From UMGS1696 sp964621165 (lineage in GTDB: Bacteria; Bacillota; Clostridia; Oscillospirales; CAG-272), in contig CAZULC010000004.1 in NCBI GenBank assembly GCA_964621165.1, positions 91,046-155,045 of the forward strand: 64,000 bases of DNA, read 5' to 3'. Both the position numbers and the translations under genes were made by a program. Positions 1 to 8,215 of this stretch are shown one piece after another. The notes under the pieces were generated by a model that saw nothing but the letters and a program-made list of their open reading frames with translations, was not told the DNA's origin and did not search any database. Position 1 is the first letter of the stretch; each line of letters starts with the position of its first letter.

Positions 1-2
1 TC

Positions 3-572
3 TCGCGGATAAAGAAGATTAAGTTTTCCAAAATCGCCGACATTTTAGCCCCCTGCGTCCTTGTGGGGCAGATCATAGGCCGGTGGGGAAACTTCGTCAA
101 CATGGAAGCCTACGGGGAAGAAACAACTCTTCCGTGGCGCATGGGACTTCTCTACGGCTCGCCTGACGCTTGGACTGCTGAAAAGTACGTTCATCCCACC
201 TTCCTCTATGAGTCGCTGTGGAACCTTGTGATTTTAGTTGTGATTCTGCTGATTTATAAAAAGAAGAAATTCGACGGGCAGATGTGCGCGATGTACTTTA
301 TCTGGTACGGCTTCGGCAGATTTTTAATAGAGGGACTTCGCACCGACAGTCTGATGCTCGGAAGCCTGAGGATTTCACAGTGCGTGGGGCTGCTCTCCTG
401 CACTGTGGGAATCTTGATTTTTGTGAATTATTTCGTCAAGGCAAAAAAGAACAAAGTTGACAGCGTGGTGTACAATACGGTTTACTCGGACGCAGTTGAT
501 GTGGACACAGAAAAATCCGGCTCGGACAAAACAAGTAATGAAGACAAGCCCGACGGCGAGGAGGAAAAATAA
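3..572 (+). CDS. lgt: Prolipoprotein diacylglyceryl transferase, C-terminal part (5' truncated by window edge)
   Basis: Membrane enzyme that moves the diacylglyceryl group from phosphatidylglycerol to the lipobox cysteine of prolipoproteins; the window holds several lipoproteins that would be substrates. The frame is open from base 3. The Lgt signature GRWGNFVNMEAYG starts near base 81, followed by a membrane segment (FLYESLWNLVILVVILLIY) and the conserved GFGRFLIEGLRTD. After the last membrane segment there is an unusual acidic, hydrophilic tail of about 40 residues ending in GEEEK. The stop codon abuts the folD start, so the two are probably cotranscribed. The N-terminal third lies outside the window. 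Confidence 0.93.
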   Translation, partial: SRIKKIKFSKIADILAPCVLVGQIIGRWGNFVNMEAYGEETTLPWRMGLLYGSPDAWTAEKYVHPTFLYESLWNLVILVVILLIYKKKKFDGQMCAMYFIWYGFGRFLIEGLRTDSLMLGSLRISQCVGLLSCTVGILIFVNYFVKAKKNKVDSVVYNTVYSDAVDVDTEKSGSDKTSNEDKPDGEEEK

Positions 573-1439
573 ATGGCGCACATCATTGACGGCAAAAAAA
601 TTGCCGCTTGCTACAGGGAAAGCCTCAAGTCCCACACGGCTGAGCTGAAAAAACGAACGGGTATCACCCCGGGTCTGGCGGTAATAATAGTCGGCGAAAA
701 TCCGGCTTCAAAAATTTACGTCAGGAACAAAAGCCGGGCCTGTGCCGACGCGGGAATTAACTTTACTTTGATAGAGCTGCCCGAGAATATACCAATGGAC
801 GAGTTTCGACGGGAACTTCTTTCTGCGGTTGAAAATGAGGAAAATCACGGGGTTCTCGTTCAGCTTCCACTGCCGTCTCAGATTGACTACAGCGAGGTCC
901 TCGAAATCATCCCGCCGGAGAAGGACGTGGACGGGTTCAATTATGTAAACTCCGGTAAACTTTTCACAGGCGAGGACGGATTTGTTCCCGGAACTCCCCT
1001 TGGAGTCATGAAAATGCTGGAGTACGAGAATATTTCCGTCGACGGACGCGAATGTGTGGTCATCGGGCGGAGCAACATCGTGGGCAAACCCATGGCGGCG
1101 CTTTTGCTTAACGAAAACGCTACCGTGACCGTCTGCCATTCCCACACGAAAAATCTCGCCGATGTCACGAGACGGGCGGACATCCTCATCTCAGCCGTTG
1201 GCCGGGCAGGATTCGTGACAGCTGATATGGTGAAGGATGGCGCGGTTGTGATCGACGTTGGAATCAACCGCACTTCCGAGGGAAAGCTGACCGGGGACGT
1301 GGATTTTGCCCCAGTCTCGGAAAAAGCGGCGGCAATCACTCCGGTTCCGGGAGGGGTCGGGGTCATGACAATAGAAATGCTCCTCGAAAACACCTGCAGA
1401 GCCGCGGAAAACTATGCCCGCCGACATCATCTTTTGTAA
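573..1439 (+). CDS. folD: Bifunctional methylenetetrahydrofolate dehydrogenase / methenyltetrahydrofolate cyclohydrolase
   Basis: Cytosolic one-carbon enzyme interconverting 5,10-methylene-THF, 5,10-methenyl-THF and 10-formyl-THF with NADP. At 288 residues it has normal FolD length. Visible motifs: the catalytic YxxxK (Tyr49, Lys53 in SKIYVRNKSRA), PPEKDVDGF, the nucleotide-binding GRSNIVGKPMA, and the C-terminal PVPGGVGVMT. The start ATG follows the lgt stop directly, with GAGG at about 558-561 as ribosome binding site. In many Firmicutes folD sits between nusB and xseA; here it is separate from that cluster (32.5-40 kb). Confidence 0.97.
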   Translation: MAHIIDGKKIAACYRESLKSHTAELKKRTGITPGLAVIIVGENPASKIYVRNKSRACADAGINFTLIELPENIPMDEFRRELLSAVENEENHGVLVQLPLPSQIDYSEVLEIIPPEKDVDGFNYVNSGKLFTGEDGFVPGTPLGVMKMLEYENISVDGRECVVIGRSNIVGKPMAALLLNENATVTVCHSHTKNLADVTRRADILISAVGRAGFVTADMVKDGAVVIDVGINRTSEGKLTGDVDFAPVSEKAAAITPVPGGVGVMTIEMLLENTCRAAENYARRHHLL

Positions 1440-1511
1440 AATTGTACAAGTCGGAAATGTAAATCCGGCGAAATTTCTGCTTTTTCACGGAAATTTATGG
1501 ACGGGTTTATC

Positions 1512-1540
1512 TTGACATGTACTGGCATAAATGATATAAT
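1512..1540 (+). promoter_or_regulatory. Sigma-A promoter of rplU-prp-rpmA
   Basis: Consensus -35 TTGACA (1512-1517) and -10 TATAAT (1535-1540) with a 17-base spacer. It would start a transcript near 1547, placing about 80 bases of structured leader before rplU. Confidence 0.85.
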
Positions 1541-1546
1541 ATATTT

Positions 1547-1629
1547 TGCCGCATGGTGTCGGGTTCACAAAAGACGTATGTCTGCCCGCCCAGCGAGTTC
1601 ACATATGAAAGTGAGGTGCTTTTCAGTTC
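1547..1629 (+). ncRNA. Likely ribosomal protein L21 leader (autoregulatory mRNA structure)
   Basis: The 80-base 5' UTR of rplU can fold: AGAC-GTAT-GTCT is a tight hairpin nested inside a GGG/CCC stem, followed by a second element around TTCACATATGAAAGTGAG next to the start codon. Firmicutes rplU transcripts are known to carry an L21 leader family in this position. I assign it by position and foldability, not by a covariance search. Confidence 0.55.
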
Positions 1630-1944
1630 ATGTTCGCAGTTATTGAAACAGGTGGAAAGCAGTACAAGGTCAACGAAGGCGACATTATCTTCGTTGAAAA
1701 GCTCGACGGTGCAGTTGAAGGAGAAAAAATCGTATTCGATAAGGTTCTCGCAGTTTCGGCTCACGACGGATTCAAGGCAGGTAAGCCCACCGTTGAAGGC
1801 GCAACCGTATCGGCTAACGTAGTAAAGAATGGTAAAGCGAAGAAAATCTACGTTATGACCTACAAGTCAAAGAAGAACGAAAAGAGAAAAATCGGTCACA
1901 GACAGCCTTATACGAAGGTACAGATCGAAAAAATCGCGTTTTAA
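1630..1944 (+). CDS. rplU: 50S ribosomal protein L21
   Basis: Large-subunit ribosomal protein, 104 residues, normal length. It begins MFAVIETGGKQYKV and ends with the conserved KKNEKRKIGHRQPYTKVQI region that contacts 23S rRNA. GTGAGGTG just upstream provides the ribosome binding site. It is first of the rplU-prp-rpmA block, the usual Firmicutes order. Confidence 0.98.
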   Translation: MFAVIETGGKQYKVNEGDIIFVEKLDGAVEGEKIVFDKVLAVSAHDGFKAGKPTVEGATVSANVVKNGKAKKIYVMTYKSKKNEKRKIGHRQPYTKVQIEKIAF

Positions 1945-1984
1945 TTTGATAAGCTACTGCGCTGGCTGAAATGGAGATAAAAGC

Positions 1985-2335
1985 GTGACTAAGATAACTT
2001 TTTTCAAGCGAAACGGCGTCTTTTTTGGGTTCCGCGAGACCGGACACACCGGATTTGGTGAAGAAGGGGACGACATTCTCTGCTCAGCTCTGTCCGCCAT
2101 GACTATGCTGATTCTCAACACCCTTGAGGCGGCGTATGACTGTCGGGTGGACTACAAAATTGATGACAAGACCGCCGACATCACGGTGAAGTGCCTCTCC
2201 GCTCTCCCTGAATACGAGGAGGACGAGGCGAAAAATTTTGCCGTATCGGGGCTGTTTCTCGGATATTTTTACCAGCTGAACGATTTGGTTGAAGAATATT
2301 ACGATTATCTCGACGTTGATACAGTCGAAGCGTAG
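1985..2335 (+). CDS. prp: Ribosomal-processing cysteine protease Prp
   Basis: Cysteine protease (YsxB family) that removes the N-terminal extension of ribosomal protein L27 in Firmicutes. The 116-residue protein starts at GTG and shows the family motif GHTGFGEEGDDILCSA, giving the catalytic pair His21 and Cys33. Its place between rplU and rpmA is the standard one, and the L27 encoded next carries the matching cleavage motif, so enzyme and substrate are adjacent. Confidence 0.95.
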   Translation: MTKITFFKRNGVFFGFRETGHTGFGEEGDDILCSALSAMTMLILNTLEAAYDCRVDYKIDDKTADITVKCLSALPEYEEDEAKNFAVSGLFLGYFYQLNDLVEEYYDYLDVDTVEA

Positions 2336-2363
2336 GCGTACATTAAAAATGGAGGAAATAACA

Positions 2364-2642
2364 ATGATTAGAATAGGTTTACAGTTCTTCGCTCATAAAA
2401 AGGGCGTTGGTTCTACAAAGAACGGCCGTGACAGCGAGTCCAAGCGTCTTGGCGTAAAGAAGGCTGACGGCTCTAAAGTATTAGCCGGCAACATCATCAT
2501 CCGCCAGAGAGGAACACACATCCATCCCGGCAACAATGTCGGAATCGGCTCTGACGACACATTATTCGCTCTCATCAACGGCAAGGTTAAGTTTGAAAAT
2601 ATCGCAAACGGAAGAAGACAGGTCAGCGTTTACGCCGAATAA
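2364..2642 (+). CDS. rpmA: 50S ribosomal protein L27 with Prp-cleaved N-terminal extension
   Basis: Large-subunit protein reaching toward the peptidyl transferase centre. I chose ATG 2364 because GGAGG lies at 2351-2355; the frame is open further upstream inside prp but without support. The 92-residue product begins MIRIGLQFFAHKKGVGSTKNG: the first nine residues ending LQFF are the extension that Prp removes to expose AHKKG. Confidence 0.97.
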   Translation: MIRIGLQFFAHKKGVGSTKNGRDSESKRLGVKKADGSKVLAGNIIIRQRGTHIHPGNNVGIGSDDTLFALINGKVKFENIANGRRQVSVYAE

Positions 2643-2686
2643 GTTTTCCGCCGGATAATTTCATAAACGCAGATAAGCCGCAAAGG

Positions 2687-2705
2687 TTGGCATATGTCAA
2701 TTTTT
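2687..2705 (+). terminator. Possible weak intrinsic terminator after rpmA
   Basis: A 5-bp stem TTGGC/GTCAA (one G-U pair) with loop ATAT is followed by five T. The short, AT-rich stem makes this tentative. Confidence 0.35.
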
Positions 2706-2805
2706 GTTGGCTTTTTTGTTTTTCATTTTCAATTTTTTCAGTACATATTTTTTCGCGCAGGGAGCAGATTAAATATATGCTTGATGAAAAATTGGAGTGA
2801 AACTT

Positions 2806-3825
2806 ATGAAGAAATTATGGATAAATTTTTGCGGTTTGATACTGATTATCGGTTCGATATTACCGGTAAACGCGGAATCAGCCTATATTGAGAAGGTTTA
2901 CGTGGGCGGAATGCCATTCGGAGTGAAGTTTTTCTCACAGGGAATCGTTGTCGTTGGCTTTTCCGAGGTTGAGACAAAAGCCGGAATCGAGACTCCCGCA
3001 TATGACGCCGGACTTCGGGTCAACGACATTATTACAACCGTAAACGGAAGTGAAGTCAAGACGTCGGATGAGCTGATTAAGATAATCGAAAACTCGAGCG
3101 GAGAAGTTGACATAACTTTTGTGCGGGGCGGGGAAGAAAAAACCGCGTCATTTAAGCCGTCCCTCAGTGAAGCCGACGGAAAACTGAAAACGGGCATGTG
3201 GATACGGGACACCACCGCCGGAATCGGAACCGTCACTTTCATCATCCCCGAAACAGGGGCCTTCGCCGGACTTGGACACGGAATCTGCGACGCGGACTCG
3301 GGCAAGCTTCTGAAAATGGAGCGGGGAACCGTGGTTGACGTACAGATTTCCGGCATTGCCAAAGGGACCGCGGGAACCCCCGGGGAGTTAAAGGGATTTT
3401 TCACCTCGGACAAATCTGGAGTTCTGCTGGAAAACACACTGTGCGGGGTTTACGGGATCCTCTCGGACATCCCCTACGACAAGATTCCAACGCCCATCAT
3501 CGAAGTGGGAAGCCGGGACGAGGTCAGATGCGGGGAGGCGGAAATCTGGTGTACCCTCGAAGATAACAAGCCACACAAATATAAAATCAACATCGACGAA
3601 ATCCGACGAGACAGCCGTGACAACCGCAGCTTTTCCATCACCGTGAAGGACAGTGGACTCATCGAGAAAACCGGCGGAATCGTGCAGGGCATGAGCGGCA
3701 GTCCCATCATACAGAACGGCAAGCTGATTGGAGCTGTGACTCATGTTCTCGTCAGCGACCCAAGGGAAGGATACGGTATTTTTATAGACAATATGCTCGA
3801 CATAATACCGGACTTCGCGGCATGA
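2806..3825 (+). CDS. spoIVB: SpoIVB peptidase (sporulation serine protease)
   Basis: Serine peptidase (family S55) secreted from the forespore into the intermembrane space, where it triggers pro-sigma-K processing through SpoIVFA. Start ATG 2806 follows GGAG (2794-2797). Order: an N-terminal membrane anchor (FCGLILIIGSILPV), a PDZ domain (about residues 30-115, with DAGLRVNDIITTVNG), then the S55 domain with GLGHGI (His of the triad) and GMSGSP (catalytic Ser) followed by NGKLIGAVTHV. The length of 339 residues is slightly short. It usually sits between recN and spo0A, but here it follows rpmA and no spo0A is next to it. Confidence 0.95.
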   Translation: MKKLWINFCGLILIIGSILPVNAESAYIEKVYVGGMPFGVKFFSQGIVVVGFSEVETKAGIETPAYDAGLRVNDIITTVNGSEVKTSDELIKIIENSSGEVDITFVRGGEEKTASFKPSLSEADGKLKTGMWIRDTTAGIGTVTFIIPETGAFAGLGHGICDADSGKLLKMERGTVVDVQISGIAKGTAGTPGELKGFFTSDKSGVLLENTLCGVYGILSDIPYDKIPTPIIEVGSRDEVRCGEAEIWCTLEDNKPHKYKINIDEIRRDSRDNRSFSITVKDSGLIEKTGGIVQGMSGSPIIQNGKLIGAVTHVLVSDPREGYGIFIDNMLDIIPDFAA

Positions 3826-3912
3826 ATTTTTACAATTTGCACGTTACTCATTCATATGTCTGTTATATAATGTGGAAGACGATAAATAAAAATAGTCAGC
3901 TCAGGAGTTGGC

Positions 3913-3975
3913 ATGGCACGGATTCAAAATACCGACGAGCGTACTGTTTCACTAAAGGAATATTTGAATGAGTAA
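3913..3975 (+). CDS. Possible 20-residue leader peptide overlapping the next gene
   Basis: A short ORF starts at ATG 3913 behind AGGAG (3903-3907) and reads MARIQNTDERTVSLKEYLNE. Its last codons overlap the ATG at 3968 of the downstream UroD-family gene, as expected for translational coupling. No database family is recognised, and chance is a real alternative for such a small frame. Confidence 0.25.
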   Translation: MARIQNTDERTVSLKEYLNE

Positions 3976-4980
3976 AACATTGACTCCGGCTGAACGTGCA
4001 AGAGTGGCGTTGAACCTCTGTCAGCCTGACCAAATCCCCACCTTTGAGCTTGAATTCCAGCTGTCGGAGGAGTTTTTCGGCTACCCTTTAAGCGACCCGA
4101 GACTTGAAGGGTATGAACGGAACAAACGGTCACCGGCAGAGCTGGAAAAAGCCGCATGTGATTTGGCGGACAAATACGCCCGGGTTTACGGCACTTCTAC
4201 GACTTACGACATCGGCGGCGCGGCAATTTCAGGGGACCCGGAAAAGGACTCCCAGCCTGGACTTGACTATTCCATCATACCGGTGTACTGTCACGAGTGG
4301 TGGAACCCGATTTCCCCTATAACTGTCGCTTTTCGGAAACGTCTCCGCGAACACTTTGGCGATACACGGCTCTTCGGCGATCACGGGGACGGAACCTTTG
4401 CAATCCCCGACGGCAACGACATGTACGCATTTGCCTACAGAATCGCCGACGACCCGGACTCAGTCCTCGAGAAAGCCGAACGTATGGCGAGTAACGCGTT
4501 GGAGTCGAACAAACGCCAGCATGAAGCCGGACTGGATGTTGCACTACTCTGCTCCGACTACTGCTACAACTCGGGATCGTTTTTGTCTCCCGCTATGTTT
4601 GACGAATATATAACGCCATTCCTCGAGAAGATCTGCAAAGCCGGACGTGACGATGGAATGCTGGTAATAAAGCACACCGACGCAACATCATGCCAATCAT
4701 CTACTCCCTCGTGGAAGCCGGACCAAACGTGCTTCACTCCATCGACCCAATGGCAGGTGTGGACATCCGTGAGGTCAAGCGTCTCTACGGGGACAGAGTT
4801 GCGCTCTGCGGAAACGTTCACTGCGCGGCATTGCAGACGGGTACGGACGAGAAAGTCAGAGCCAGCGCGGAATACTGCTTGAAATACGGAAGCGTGGGCG
4901 GGGGCTACATTTTCGCCACAAGCAACGTCCCGTTCAAGGGGATGCCGCCGGAAAGGTACCGCATTATTCTCGACATATGA
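3968..4980 (+). pseudogene. Uroporphyrinogen decarboxylase-family protein, frameshifted
   Basis: A UroD-like TIM-barrel protein; members outside haem synthesis often act as corrinoid or methyl-transfer enzymes, so the substrate is open. The frame from 3968 matches the family through MLVIKHTDA (about 4682) and then shifts; the continuation is in another frame (IMPIIYSLVEAGPNVLHSIDPMAG, then ALCGNVHCAALQ) to the stop at 4980. Restoring one G near 4682 would give HTDGNIMPII, which fits the family. So this is a one-base deletion: either a recent pseudogene or a sequencing error. Joined length would be about 337 residues. Confidence 0.8.
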
Positions 4981-5037
4981 AAAGAAAAACGGAAGTACTG
5001 ACGAACGTCGACTGAAATATCTGGAAAAGGCGTGAGC

Positions 5038-5068
5038 GTATATTTTCCACCTCTCTTTGGCAATAATT
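5038..5068 (+). promoter_or_regulatory. Sigma-F/sigma-G-type promoter before sigG
   Basis: GTATA (5038-5042), a 16-base spacer and GGCAATAATT (5059-5068) match the forespore sigma-F pattern (GHATR, about 16 bases, GGNRANAHTR) at all but the last position. This is the expected class of promoter for sigG, whose first transcription depends on sigma-F. Confidence 0.65.
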
Positions 5069-5133
5069 ATAATGTCGAAGCAAACGGAACCCCGTTTGAA
5101 AGACAAAGAGCCGTGCAAAAGAGAGGCATACCA

Positions 5134-5907
5134 ATGTACTATAATAAAGTTGAAATTTGCGGCGTGAATACGTCAAAACTGCCAACGTTGACATCACAGG
5201 AAAAAAAGGAACTCCTGCGGAGAACAAAACAGGGTGACGCCCTTGCCCGTGAGAAGCTAATTGACGGAAATCTCCGGCTGGTGCTGAGTATCGTTCAGCG
5301 GTTCACCAACCGGCATGAAAATCTCGACGATCTGTTTCAGGTGGGGTGCGTGGGACTGATTAAAGCGGTTGACAATTTCAATACGGACATAGACGTAGAG
5401 TTTTCGACATACGCGGTGCCGATGGTTATAGGGGAAATCAGGCGGTACCTGAGGGACAACAACACAATCAGGGTCAGCCGGTCGGTGCGGGATCTGGCTT
5501 ACCGGGCCTTGTCGGCAAAGGAAAAACTGTCGGCGGACTGCTGTGGAGAACCCACAGTTGAGGCTGTGTCCCGGGAAATCGGTGAAAACGTGCGCGACGT
5601 CTCCCATGCTCTCGAGGCTATAAGCGAGCCGGTGTCACTCTACGATACGGTTTACAGCGACGGCGGTGACTCGATCTGCATAATGGATCAGATAAGGGAC
5701 GAGTCCACCGGGGACGAAATCTGGCTGGAGGACATCGCGCTTAAGGAAGCCATATCAAAGCTCTCGCCGAAGGAGCGGTCCATCATCTCAGAACGCTACT
5801 ACGCAGGGAAGACCCAGATGGAAATCGCGGCTGAAATCGGCATATCACAGGCGCAGGTGTCAAGGCTGGAAAAAGGCGCGTTTGAGCGGATAAGAAAATA
5901 TTTTTAA
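5134..5907 (+). CDS. sigG: RNA polymerase sporulation sigma factor SigG
   Basis: Late forespore-specific sigma-70 family factor. I chose ATG 5134 (AGAGAGG upstream) since the protein then opens MYYNKVEICGVNTSKLP, the SigG-specific N-terminus. Region 2 carries RLVLSIVQRF, DLFQVGCVGLIKAVDNF and STYAVPMVIGEIRRYLRDN; region 4 ends KTQMEIAAEIGISQAQVSRLE. The product is 257 residues. It stands alone behind the broken UroD-family gene rather than next to spoIIGA-sigE as in Bacillus. Confidence 0.96.
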   Translation: MYYNKVEICGVNTSKLPTLTSQEKKELLRRTKQGDALAREKLIDGNLRLVLSIVQRFTNRHENLDDLFQVGCVGLIKAVDNFNTDIDVEFSTYAVPMVIGEIRRYLRDNNTIRVSRSVRDLAYRALSAKEKLSADCCGEPTVEAVSREIGENVRDVSHALEAISEPVSLYDTVYSDGGDSICIMDQIRDESTGDEIWLEDIALKEAISKLSPKERSIISERYYAGKTQMEIAAEIGISQAQVSRLEKGAFERIRKYF

Positions 5908-5913
5908 GTTCAG

Positions 5914-5943
5914 GGCTGTTTCCGTCGGGATTCAGCCTTTTTA
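5914..5943 (+). terminator. Intrinsic terminator after sigG
   Basis: GGCTG (5914-5918) pairs with CAGCC (5933-5937), with a partial inner TCC/GGA stem, followed by TTTTT. Confidence 0.6.
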
Positions 5944-5986
5944 TTTGGTTAAATCTGATTAATGCTGTAAAATCAACTAAAACCTA

Positions 5987-6016
5987 TTGCATTTTCATCA
6001 GTACATCTGGTATAAT
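5987..6016 (+). promoter_or_regulatory. Promoter of the GH127 gene with long 5' UTR
   Basis: TTGCAT (5987-5992) and TATAAT (6011-6016), spacer 18. Transcription would begin about 6022 at ACGGGGAGCC, leaving a 175-base leader that contains a motif shared with two other loci and, near 6124-6154, a GCCGG/CCGGC inverted repeat. Confidence 0.75.
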
Positions 6017-6018
6017 AA

Positions 6019-6067
6019 ACGGGGAGCCACCAAGGGCATAATAGGCATTTCTTATGCTGAAGGTGCA
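6019..6067 (+). other. Repeated intergenic motif, copy A
   Basis: Starts CGGGGAGCCACC at the predicted transcription start and contains GGCATTTCTTATGCTGAA. It can fold as CACC/GGTG enclosing GGCAT/ATGCT. The core agrees at 16 of 18 bases with the + strand of copy B at 14470-14487. Unclassified. Confidence 0.45.
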
Positions 6068-6197
6068 GGTTATCACACGACAATTAACTCAAGCTTCAGC
6101 GAAAACATAAAAACAGCAAAGCCGCCGGAATTTTTCGGATTTGATTAATCCGGCAGTGCTTAAATGATAACAAATTTTAACCAAACGGAGGAAAACC

Positions 6198-8144
6198 ATG
6201 AATTTAGTGAAGAGCAATTTCGTACCGCTGAAAAACGTGAAGATTACCGACAAATTCTGGGGCAAGTACACGGACATCGCGGTGAACGAAATCATCCCCT
6301 ACCAGTACGACGCACTCTGCGACAACGTCCCAGGAACCGAGCCAAGCCACGCCATAATGAACTTCAAAATCGCTGCGGGACTTGAAAAGGGTGAATTCGG
6401 CGGGTATGTGTTCCAGGACAGCGACGTAGCGAAGTGGCTTGAAGCCGTGGCCTACCGCCTGACAATCTCACCTGACGCGGCACTCGAGAAAACCGCTGAC
6501 GACGTAATCGACATAATCGAAAAGGCACAGCAGGAGGACGGCTATCTCGACACCTATTTCCAGATAGCAGAGCCGGACAAAAAGTTCACGAACCTTCTCG
6601 ACTGTCATGAATTCTACTGCGCCGGACACATGACCGAAGCTGCTGTCGCGTATTACGAAGCCACGGGTAAGGACAAGCTGCTGAAAATCATGTGCAGGGT
6701 CATAGATTTAATCGACTCGAAGTTCGGTCCGGAGGAAGGAAAGCTCCGCGGCTATTCGGGACACCCGGAAATCGAGCTGGCACTGGTCAGACTCTACAGA
6801 GCCACGGGGGAAGAGCGCTACCTCAAGCTGTGCGAATTCTTCATCAACGAACGCGGTACGGAGCCAAACTTCTTCGAGGAGGAGCTAAAAGCGAGAAACT
6901 ACCGTGCGTTCTGGGGCGGCGACGAGCAGCACCATGTTGACAAAAGGTACAATCAGTCACACAAGCCCATCCGCGAGCAGACAAAAGCCGTGGGTCACGC
7001 CGTGAGAGCCGGATATCTCTACACCGGTGCGGCTGATTTGGCGGCTGAGCTGGGGGACGAGTCACTGAAAGCGGCAATGGAGGTGCTCTGGGACAACATC
7101 ACGAGGAAGCAGATGTACATCACCGGCGGCGTTGGCTCACAGGTTTACGGGGAAGCGTACTCATTTGACTACCATCTCCCCAACGAGTCGGCGTATAACG
7201 AGACCTGCGCGGCAATATCTCTTGTGTTCATGGCTCAGAAAATGCTGAGAATGGACGCGGACCGCAAGTATTCCGACGTAATGGAACGGCTCATCTACAA
7301 CGGTACAATCAGCGGAATGGCACTTGACGGTCACCATTTCTTCTACACAAACCCCCTGTCCATGTGGGAAGAAGCCACACACAAAGCCGGAGTCGTGGGA
7401 CACATCCGCAGCAAGAGACCGGGCTGGTTCGGATGCGCCTGCTGCCCGCCCAACCTTGCGAGAATGATAACCTCCCTCGGAAACTACATCTACTCCGCAG
7501 GAGTTGACGGTGAGACGATTTACACCCACCTCTACGTCGCGGGAGAAGCCGAGGTCGAGCTTGGTGGAAAGAAAGTTAAGCTGGTTCAGCACGGCAACTA
7601 CCCATGGGACGGTGACATTTCCTTCGACATGGGAACAGGCGAGTACACCTTTGCATTCCGTGTTCCCGGTTGGGCGAGAGAATTCCGCGCATACGTCAAC
7701 GGGGAAGAAATCACACCCGAGGTTGTAAAGGGTTACGCCTACGTCAAGAGAAGCTGGGTCGACGGGGACAAGGTTGAGATCAGGCTGCCCATGCCCATCG
7801 AGTTTGTTGAAGCAAATCCGCTTCTCCGTGAAGACAACGGCAGGGTCGCAATCATGCGCGGTCCCGTGGTGTACTGCCTTGAATCCGCTGACAACGGCGA
7901 TGTGCTTGACAGTCTTAGAATCACGGATTTCGCTTCATTTACATCATACGGGGACTCCAGCCTGTTCGACGGCGCGGTTTACATCAAGGGCAAGGCAATG
8001 AAGCGCACCGCATGGGACAGCGATTCTCTCTACCGCAGACATGACGGCGCTGACGAGGTTGAGTGCGAAATCAAAGCCATCCCCTATGCGTTCTGGGACA
8101 ACCGCGAGGACACCCGTGAAATGACGGTTTGGGTGAGAATTTAG
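6198..8144 (+). CDS. Glycoside hydrolase family 127 (beta-L-arabinofuranosidase-like)
   Basis: Releases terminal beta-L-arabinofuranose from plant-derived glycans such as hydroxyproline-linked arabinans; GH127 enzymes use a glutamate and a zinc-bound cysteine. The 648-residue protein has normal length for the HypBA1 family. It shows an alpha/alpha-barrel (DGYLDTYF, CHEFYCAGHMTEAAVAYY), YNETCAAI with the probable catalytic acid, and GCACCPPNLARM with the nucleophile and zinc-ligand cysteines. No signal peptide is seen, so it acts in the cytoplasm on imported sugars. Start ATG 6198 has CGGAGGA upstream. No transporter or arabinose gene lies next to it. Confidence 0.93.
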   Translation: MNLVKSNFVPLKNVKITDKFWGKYTDIAVNEIIPYQYDALCDNVPGTEPSHAIMNFKIAAGLEKGEFGGYVFQDSDVAKWLEAVAYRLTISPDAALEKTADDVIDIIEKAQQEDGYLDTYFQIAEPDKKFTNLLDCHEFYCAGHMTEAAVAYYEATGKDKLLKIMCRVIDLIDSKFGPEEGKLRGYSGHPEIELALVRLYRATGEERYLKLCEFFINERGTEPNFFEEELKARNYRAFWGGDEQHHVDKRYNQSHKPIREQTKAVGHAVRAGYLYTGAADLAAELGDESLKAAMEVLWDNITRKQMYITGGVGSQVYGEAYSFDYHLPNESAYNETCAAISLVFMAQKMLRMDADRKYSDVMERLIYNGTISGMALDGHHFFYTNPLSMWEEATHKAGVVGHIRSKRPGWFGCACCPPNLARMITSLGNYIYSAGVDGETIYTHLYVAGEAEVELGGKKVKLVQHGNYPWDGDISFDMGTGEYTFAFRVPGWAREFRAYVNGEEITPEVVKGYAYVKRSWVDGDKVEIRLPMPIEFVEANPLLREDNGRVAIMRGPVVYCLESADNGDVLDSLRITDFASFTSYGDSSLFDGAVYIKGKAMKRTAWDSDSLYRRHDGADEVECEIKAIPYAFWDNREDTREMTVWVRI

Positions 8145-8215
8145 CTGACGCGTGAATAAAGCCCGTCTGAATGAGCATAATATTACCGTAATTACATTGA
8201 TTTGCGAGGTAAATT

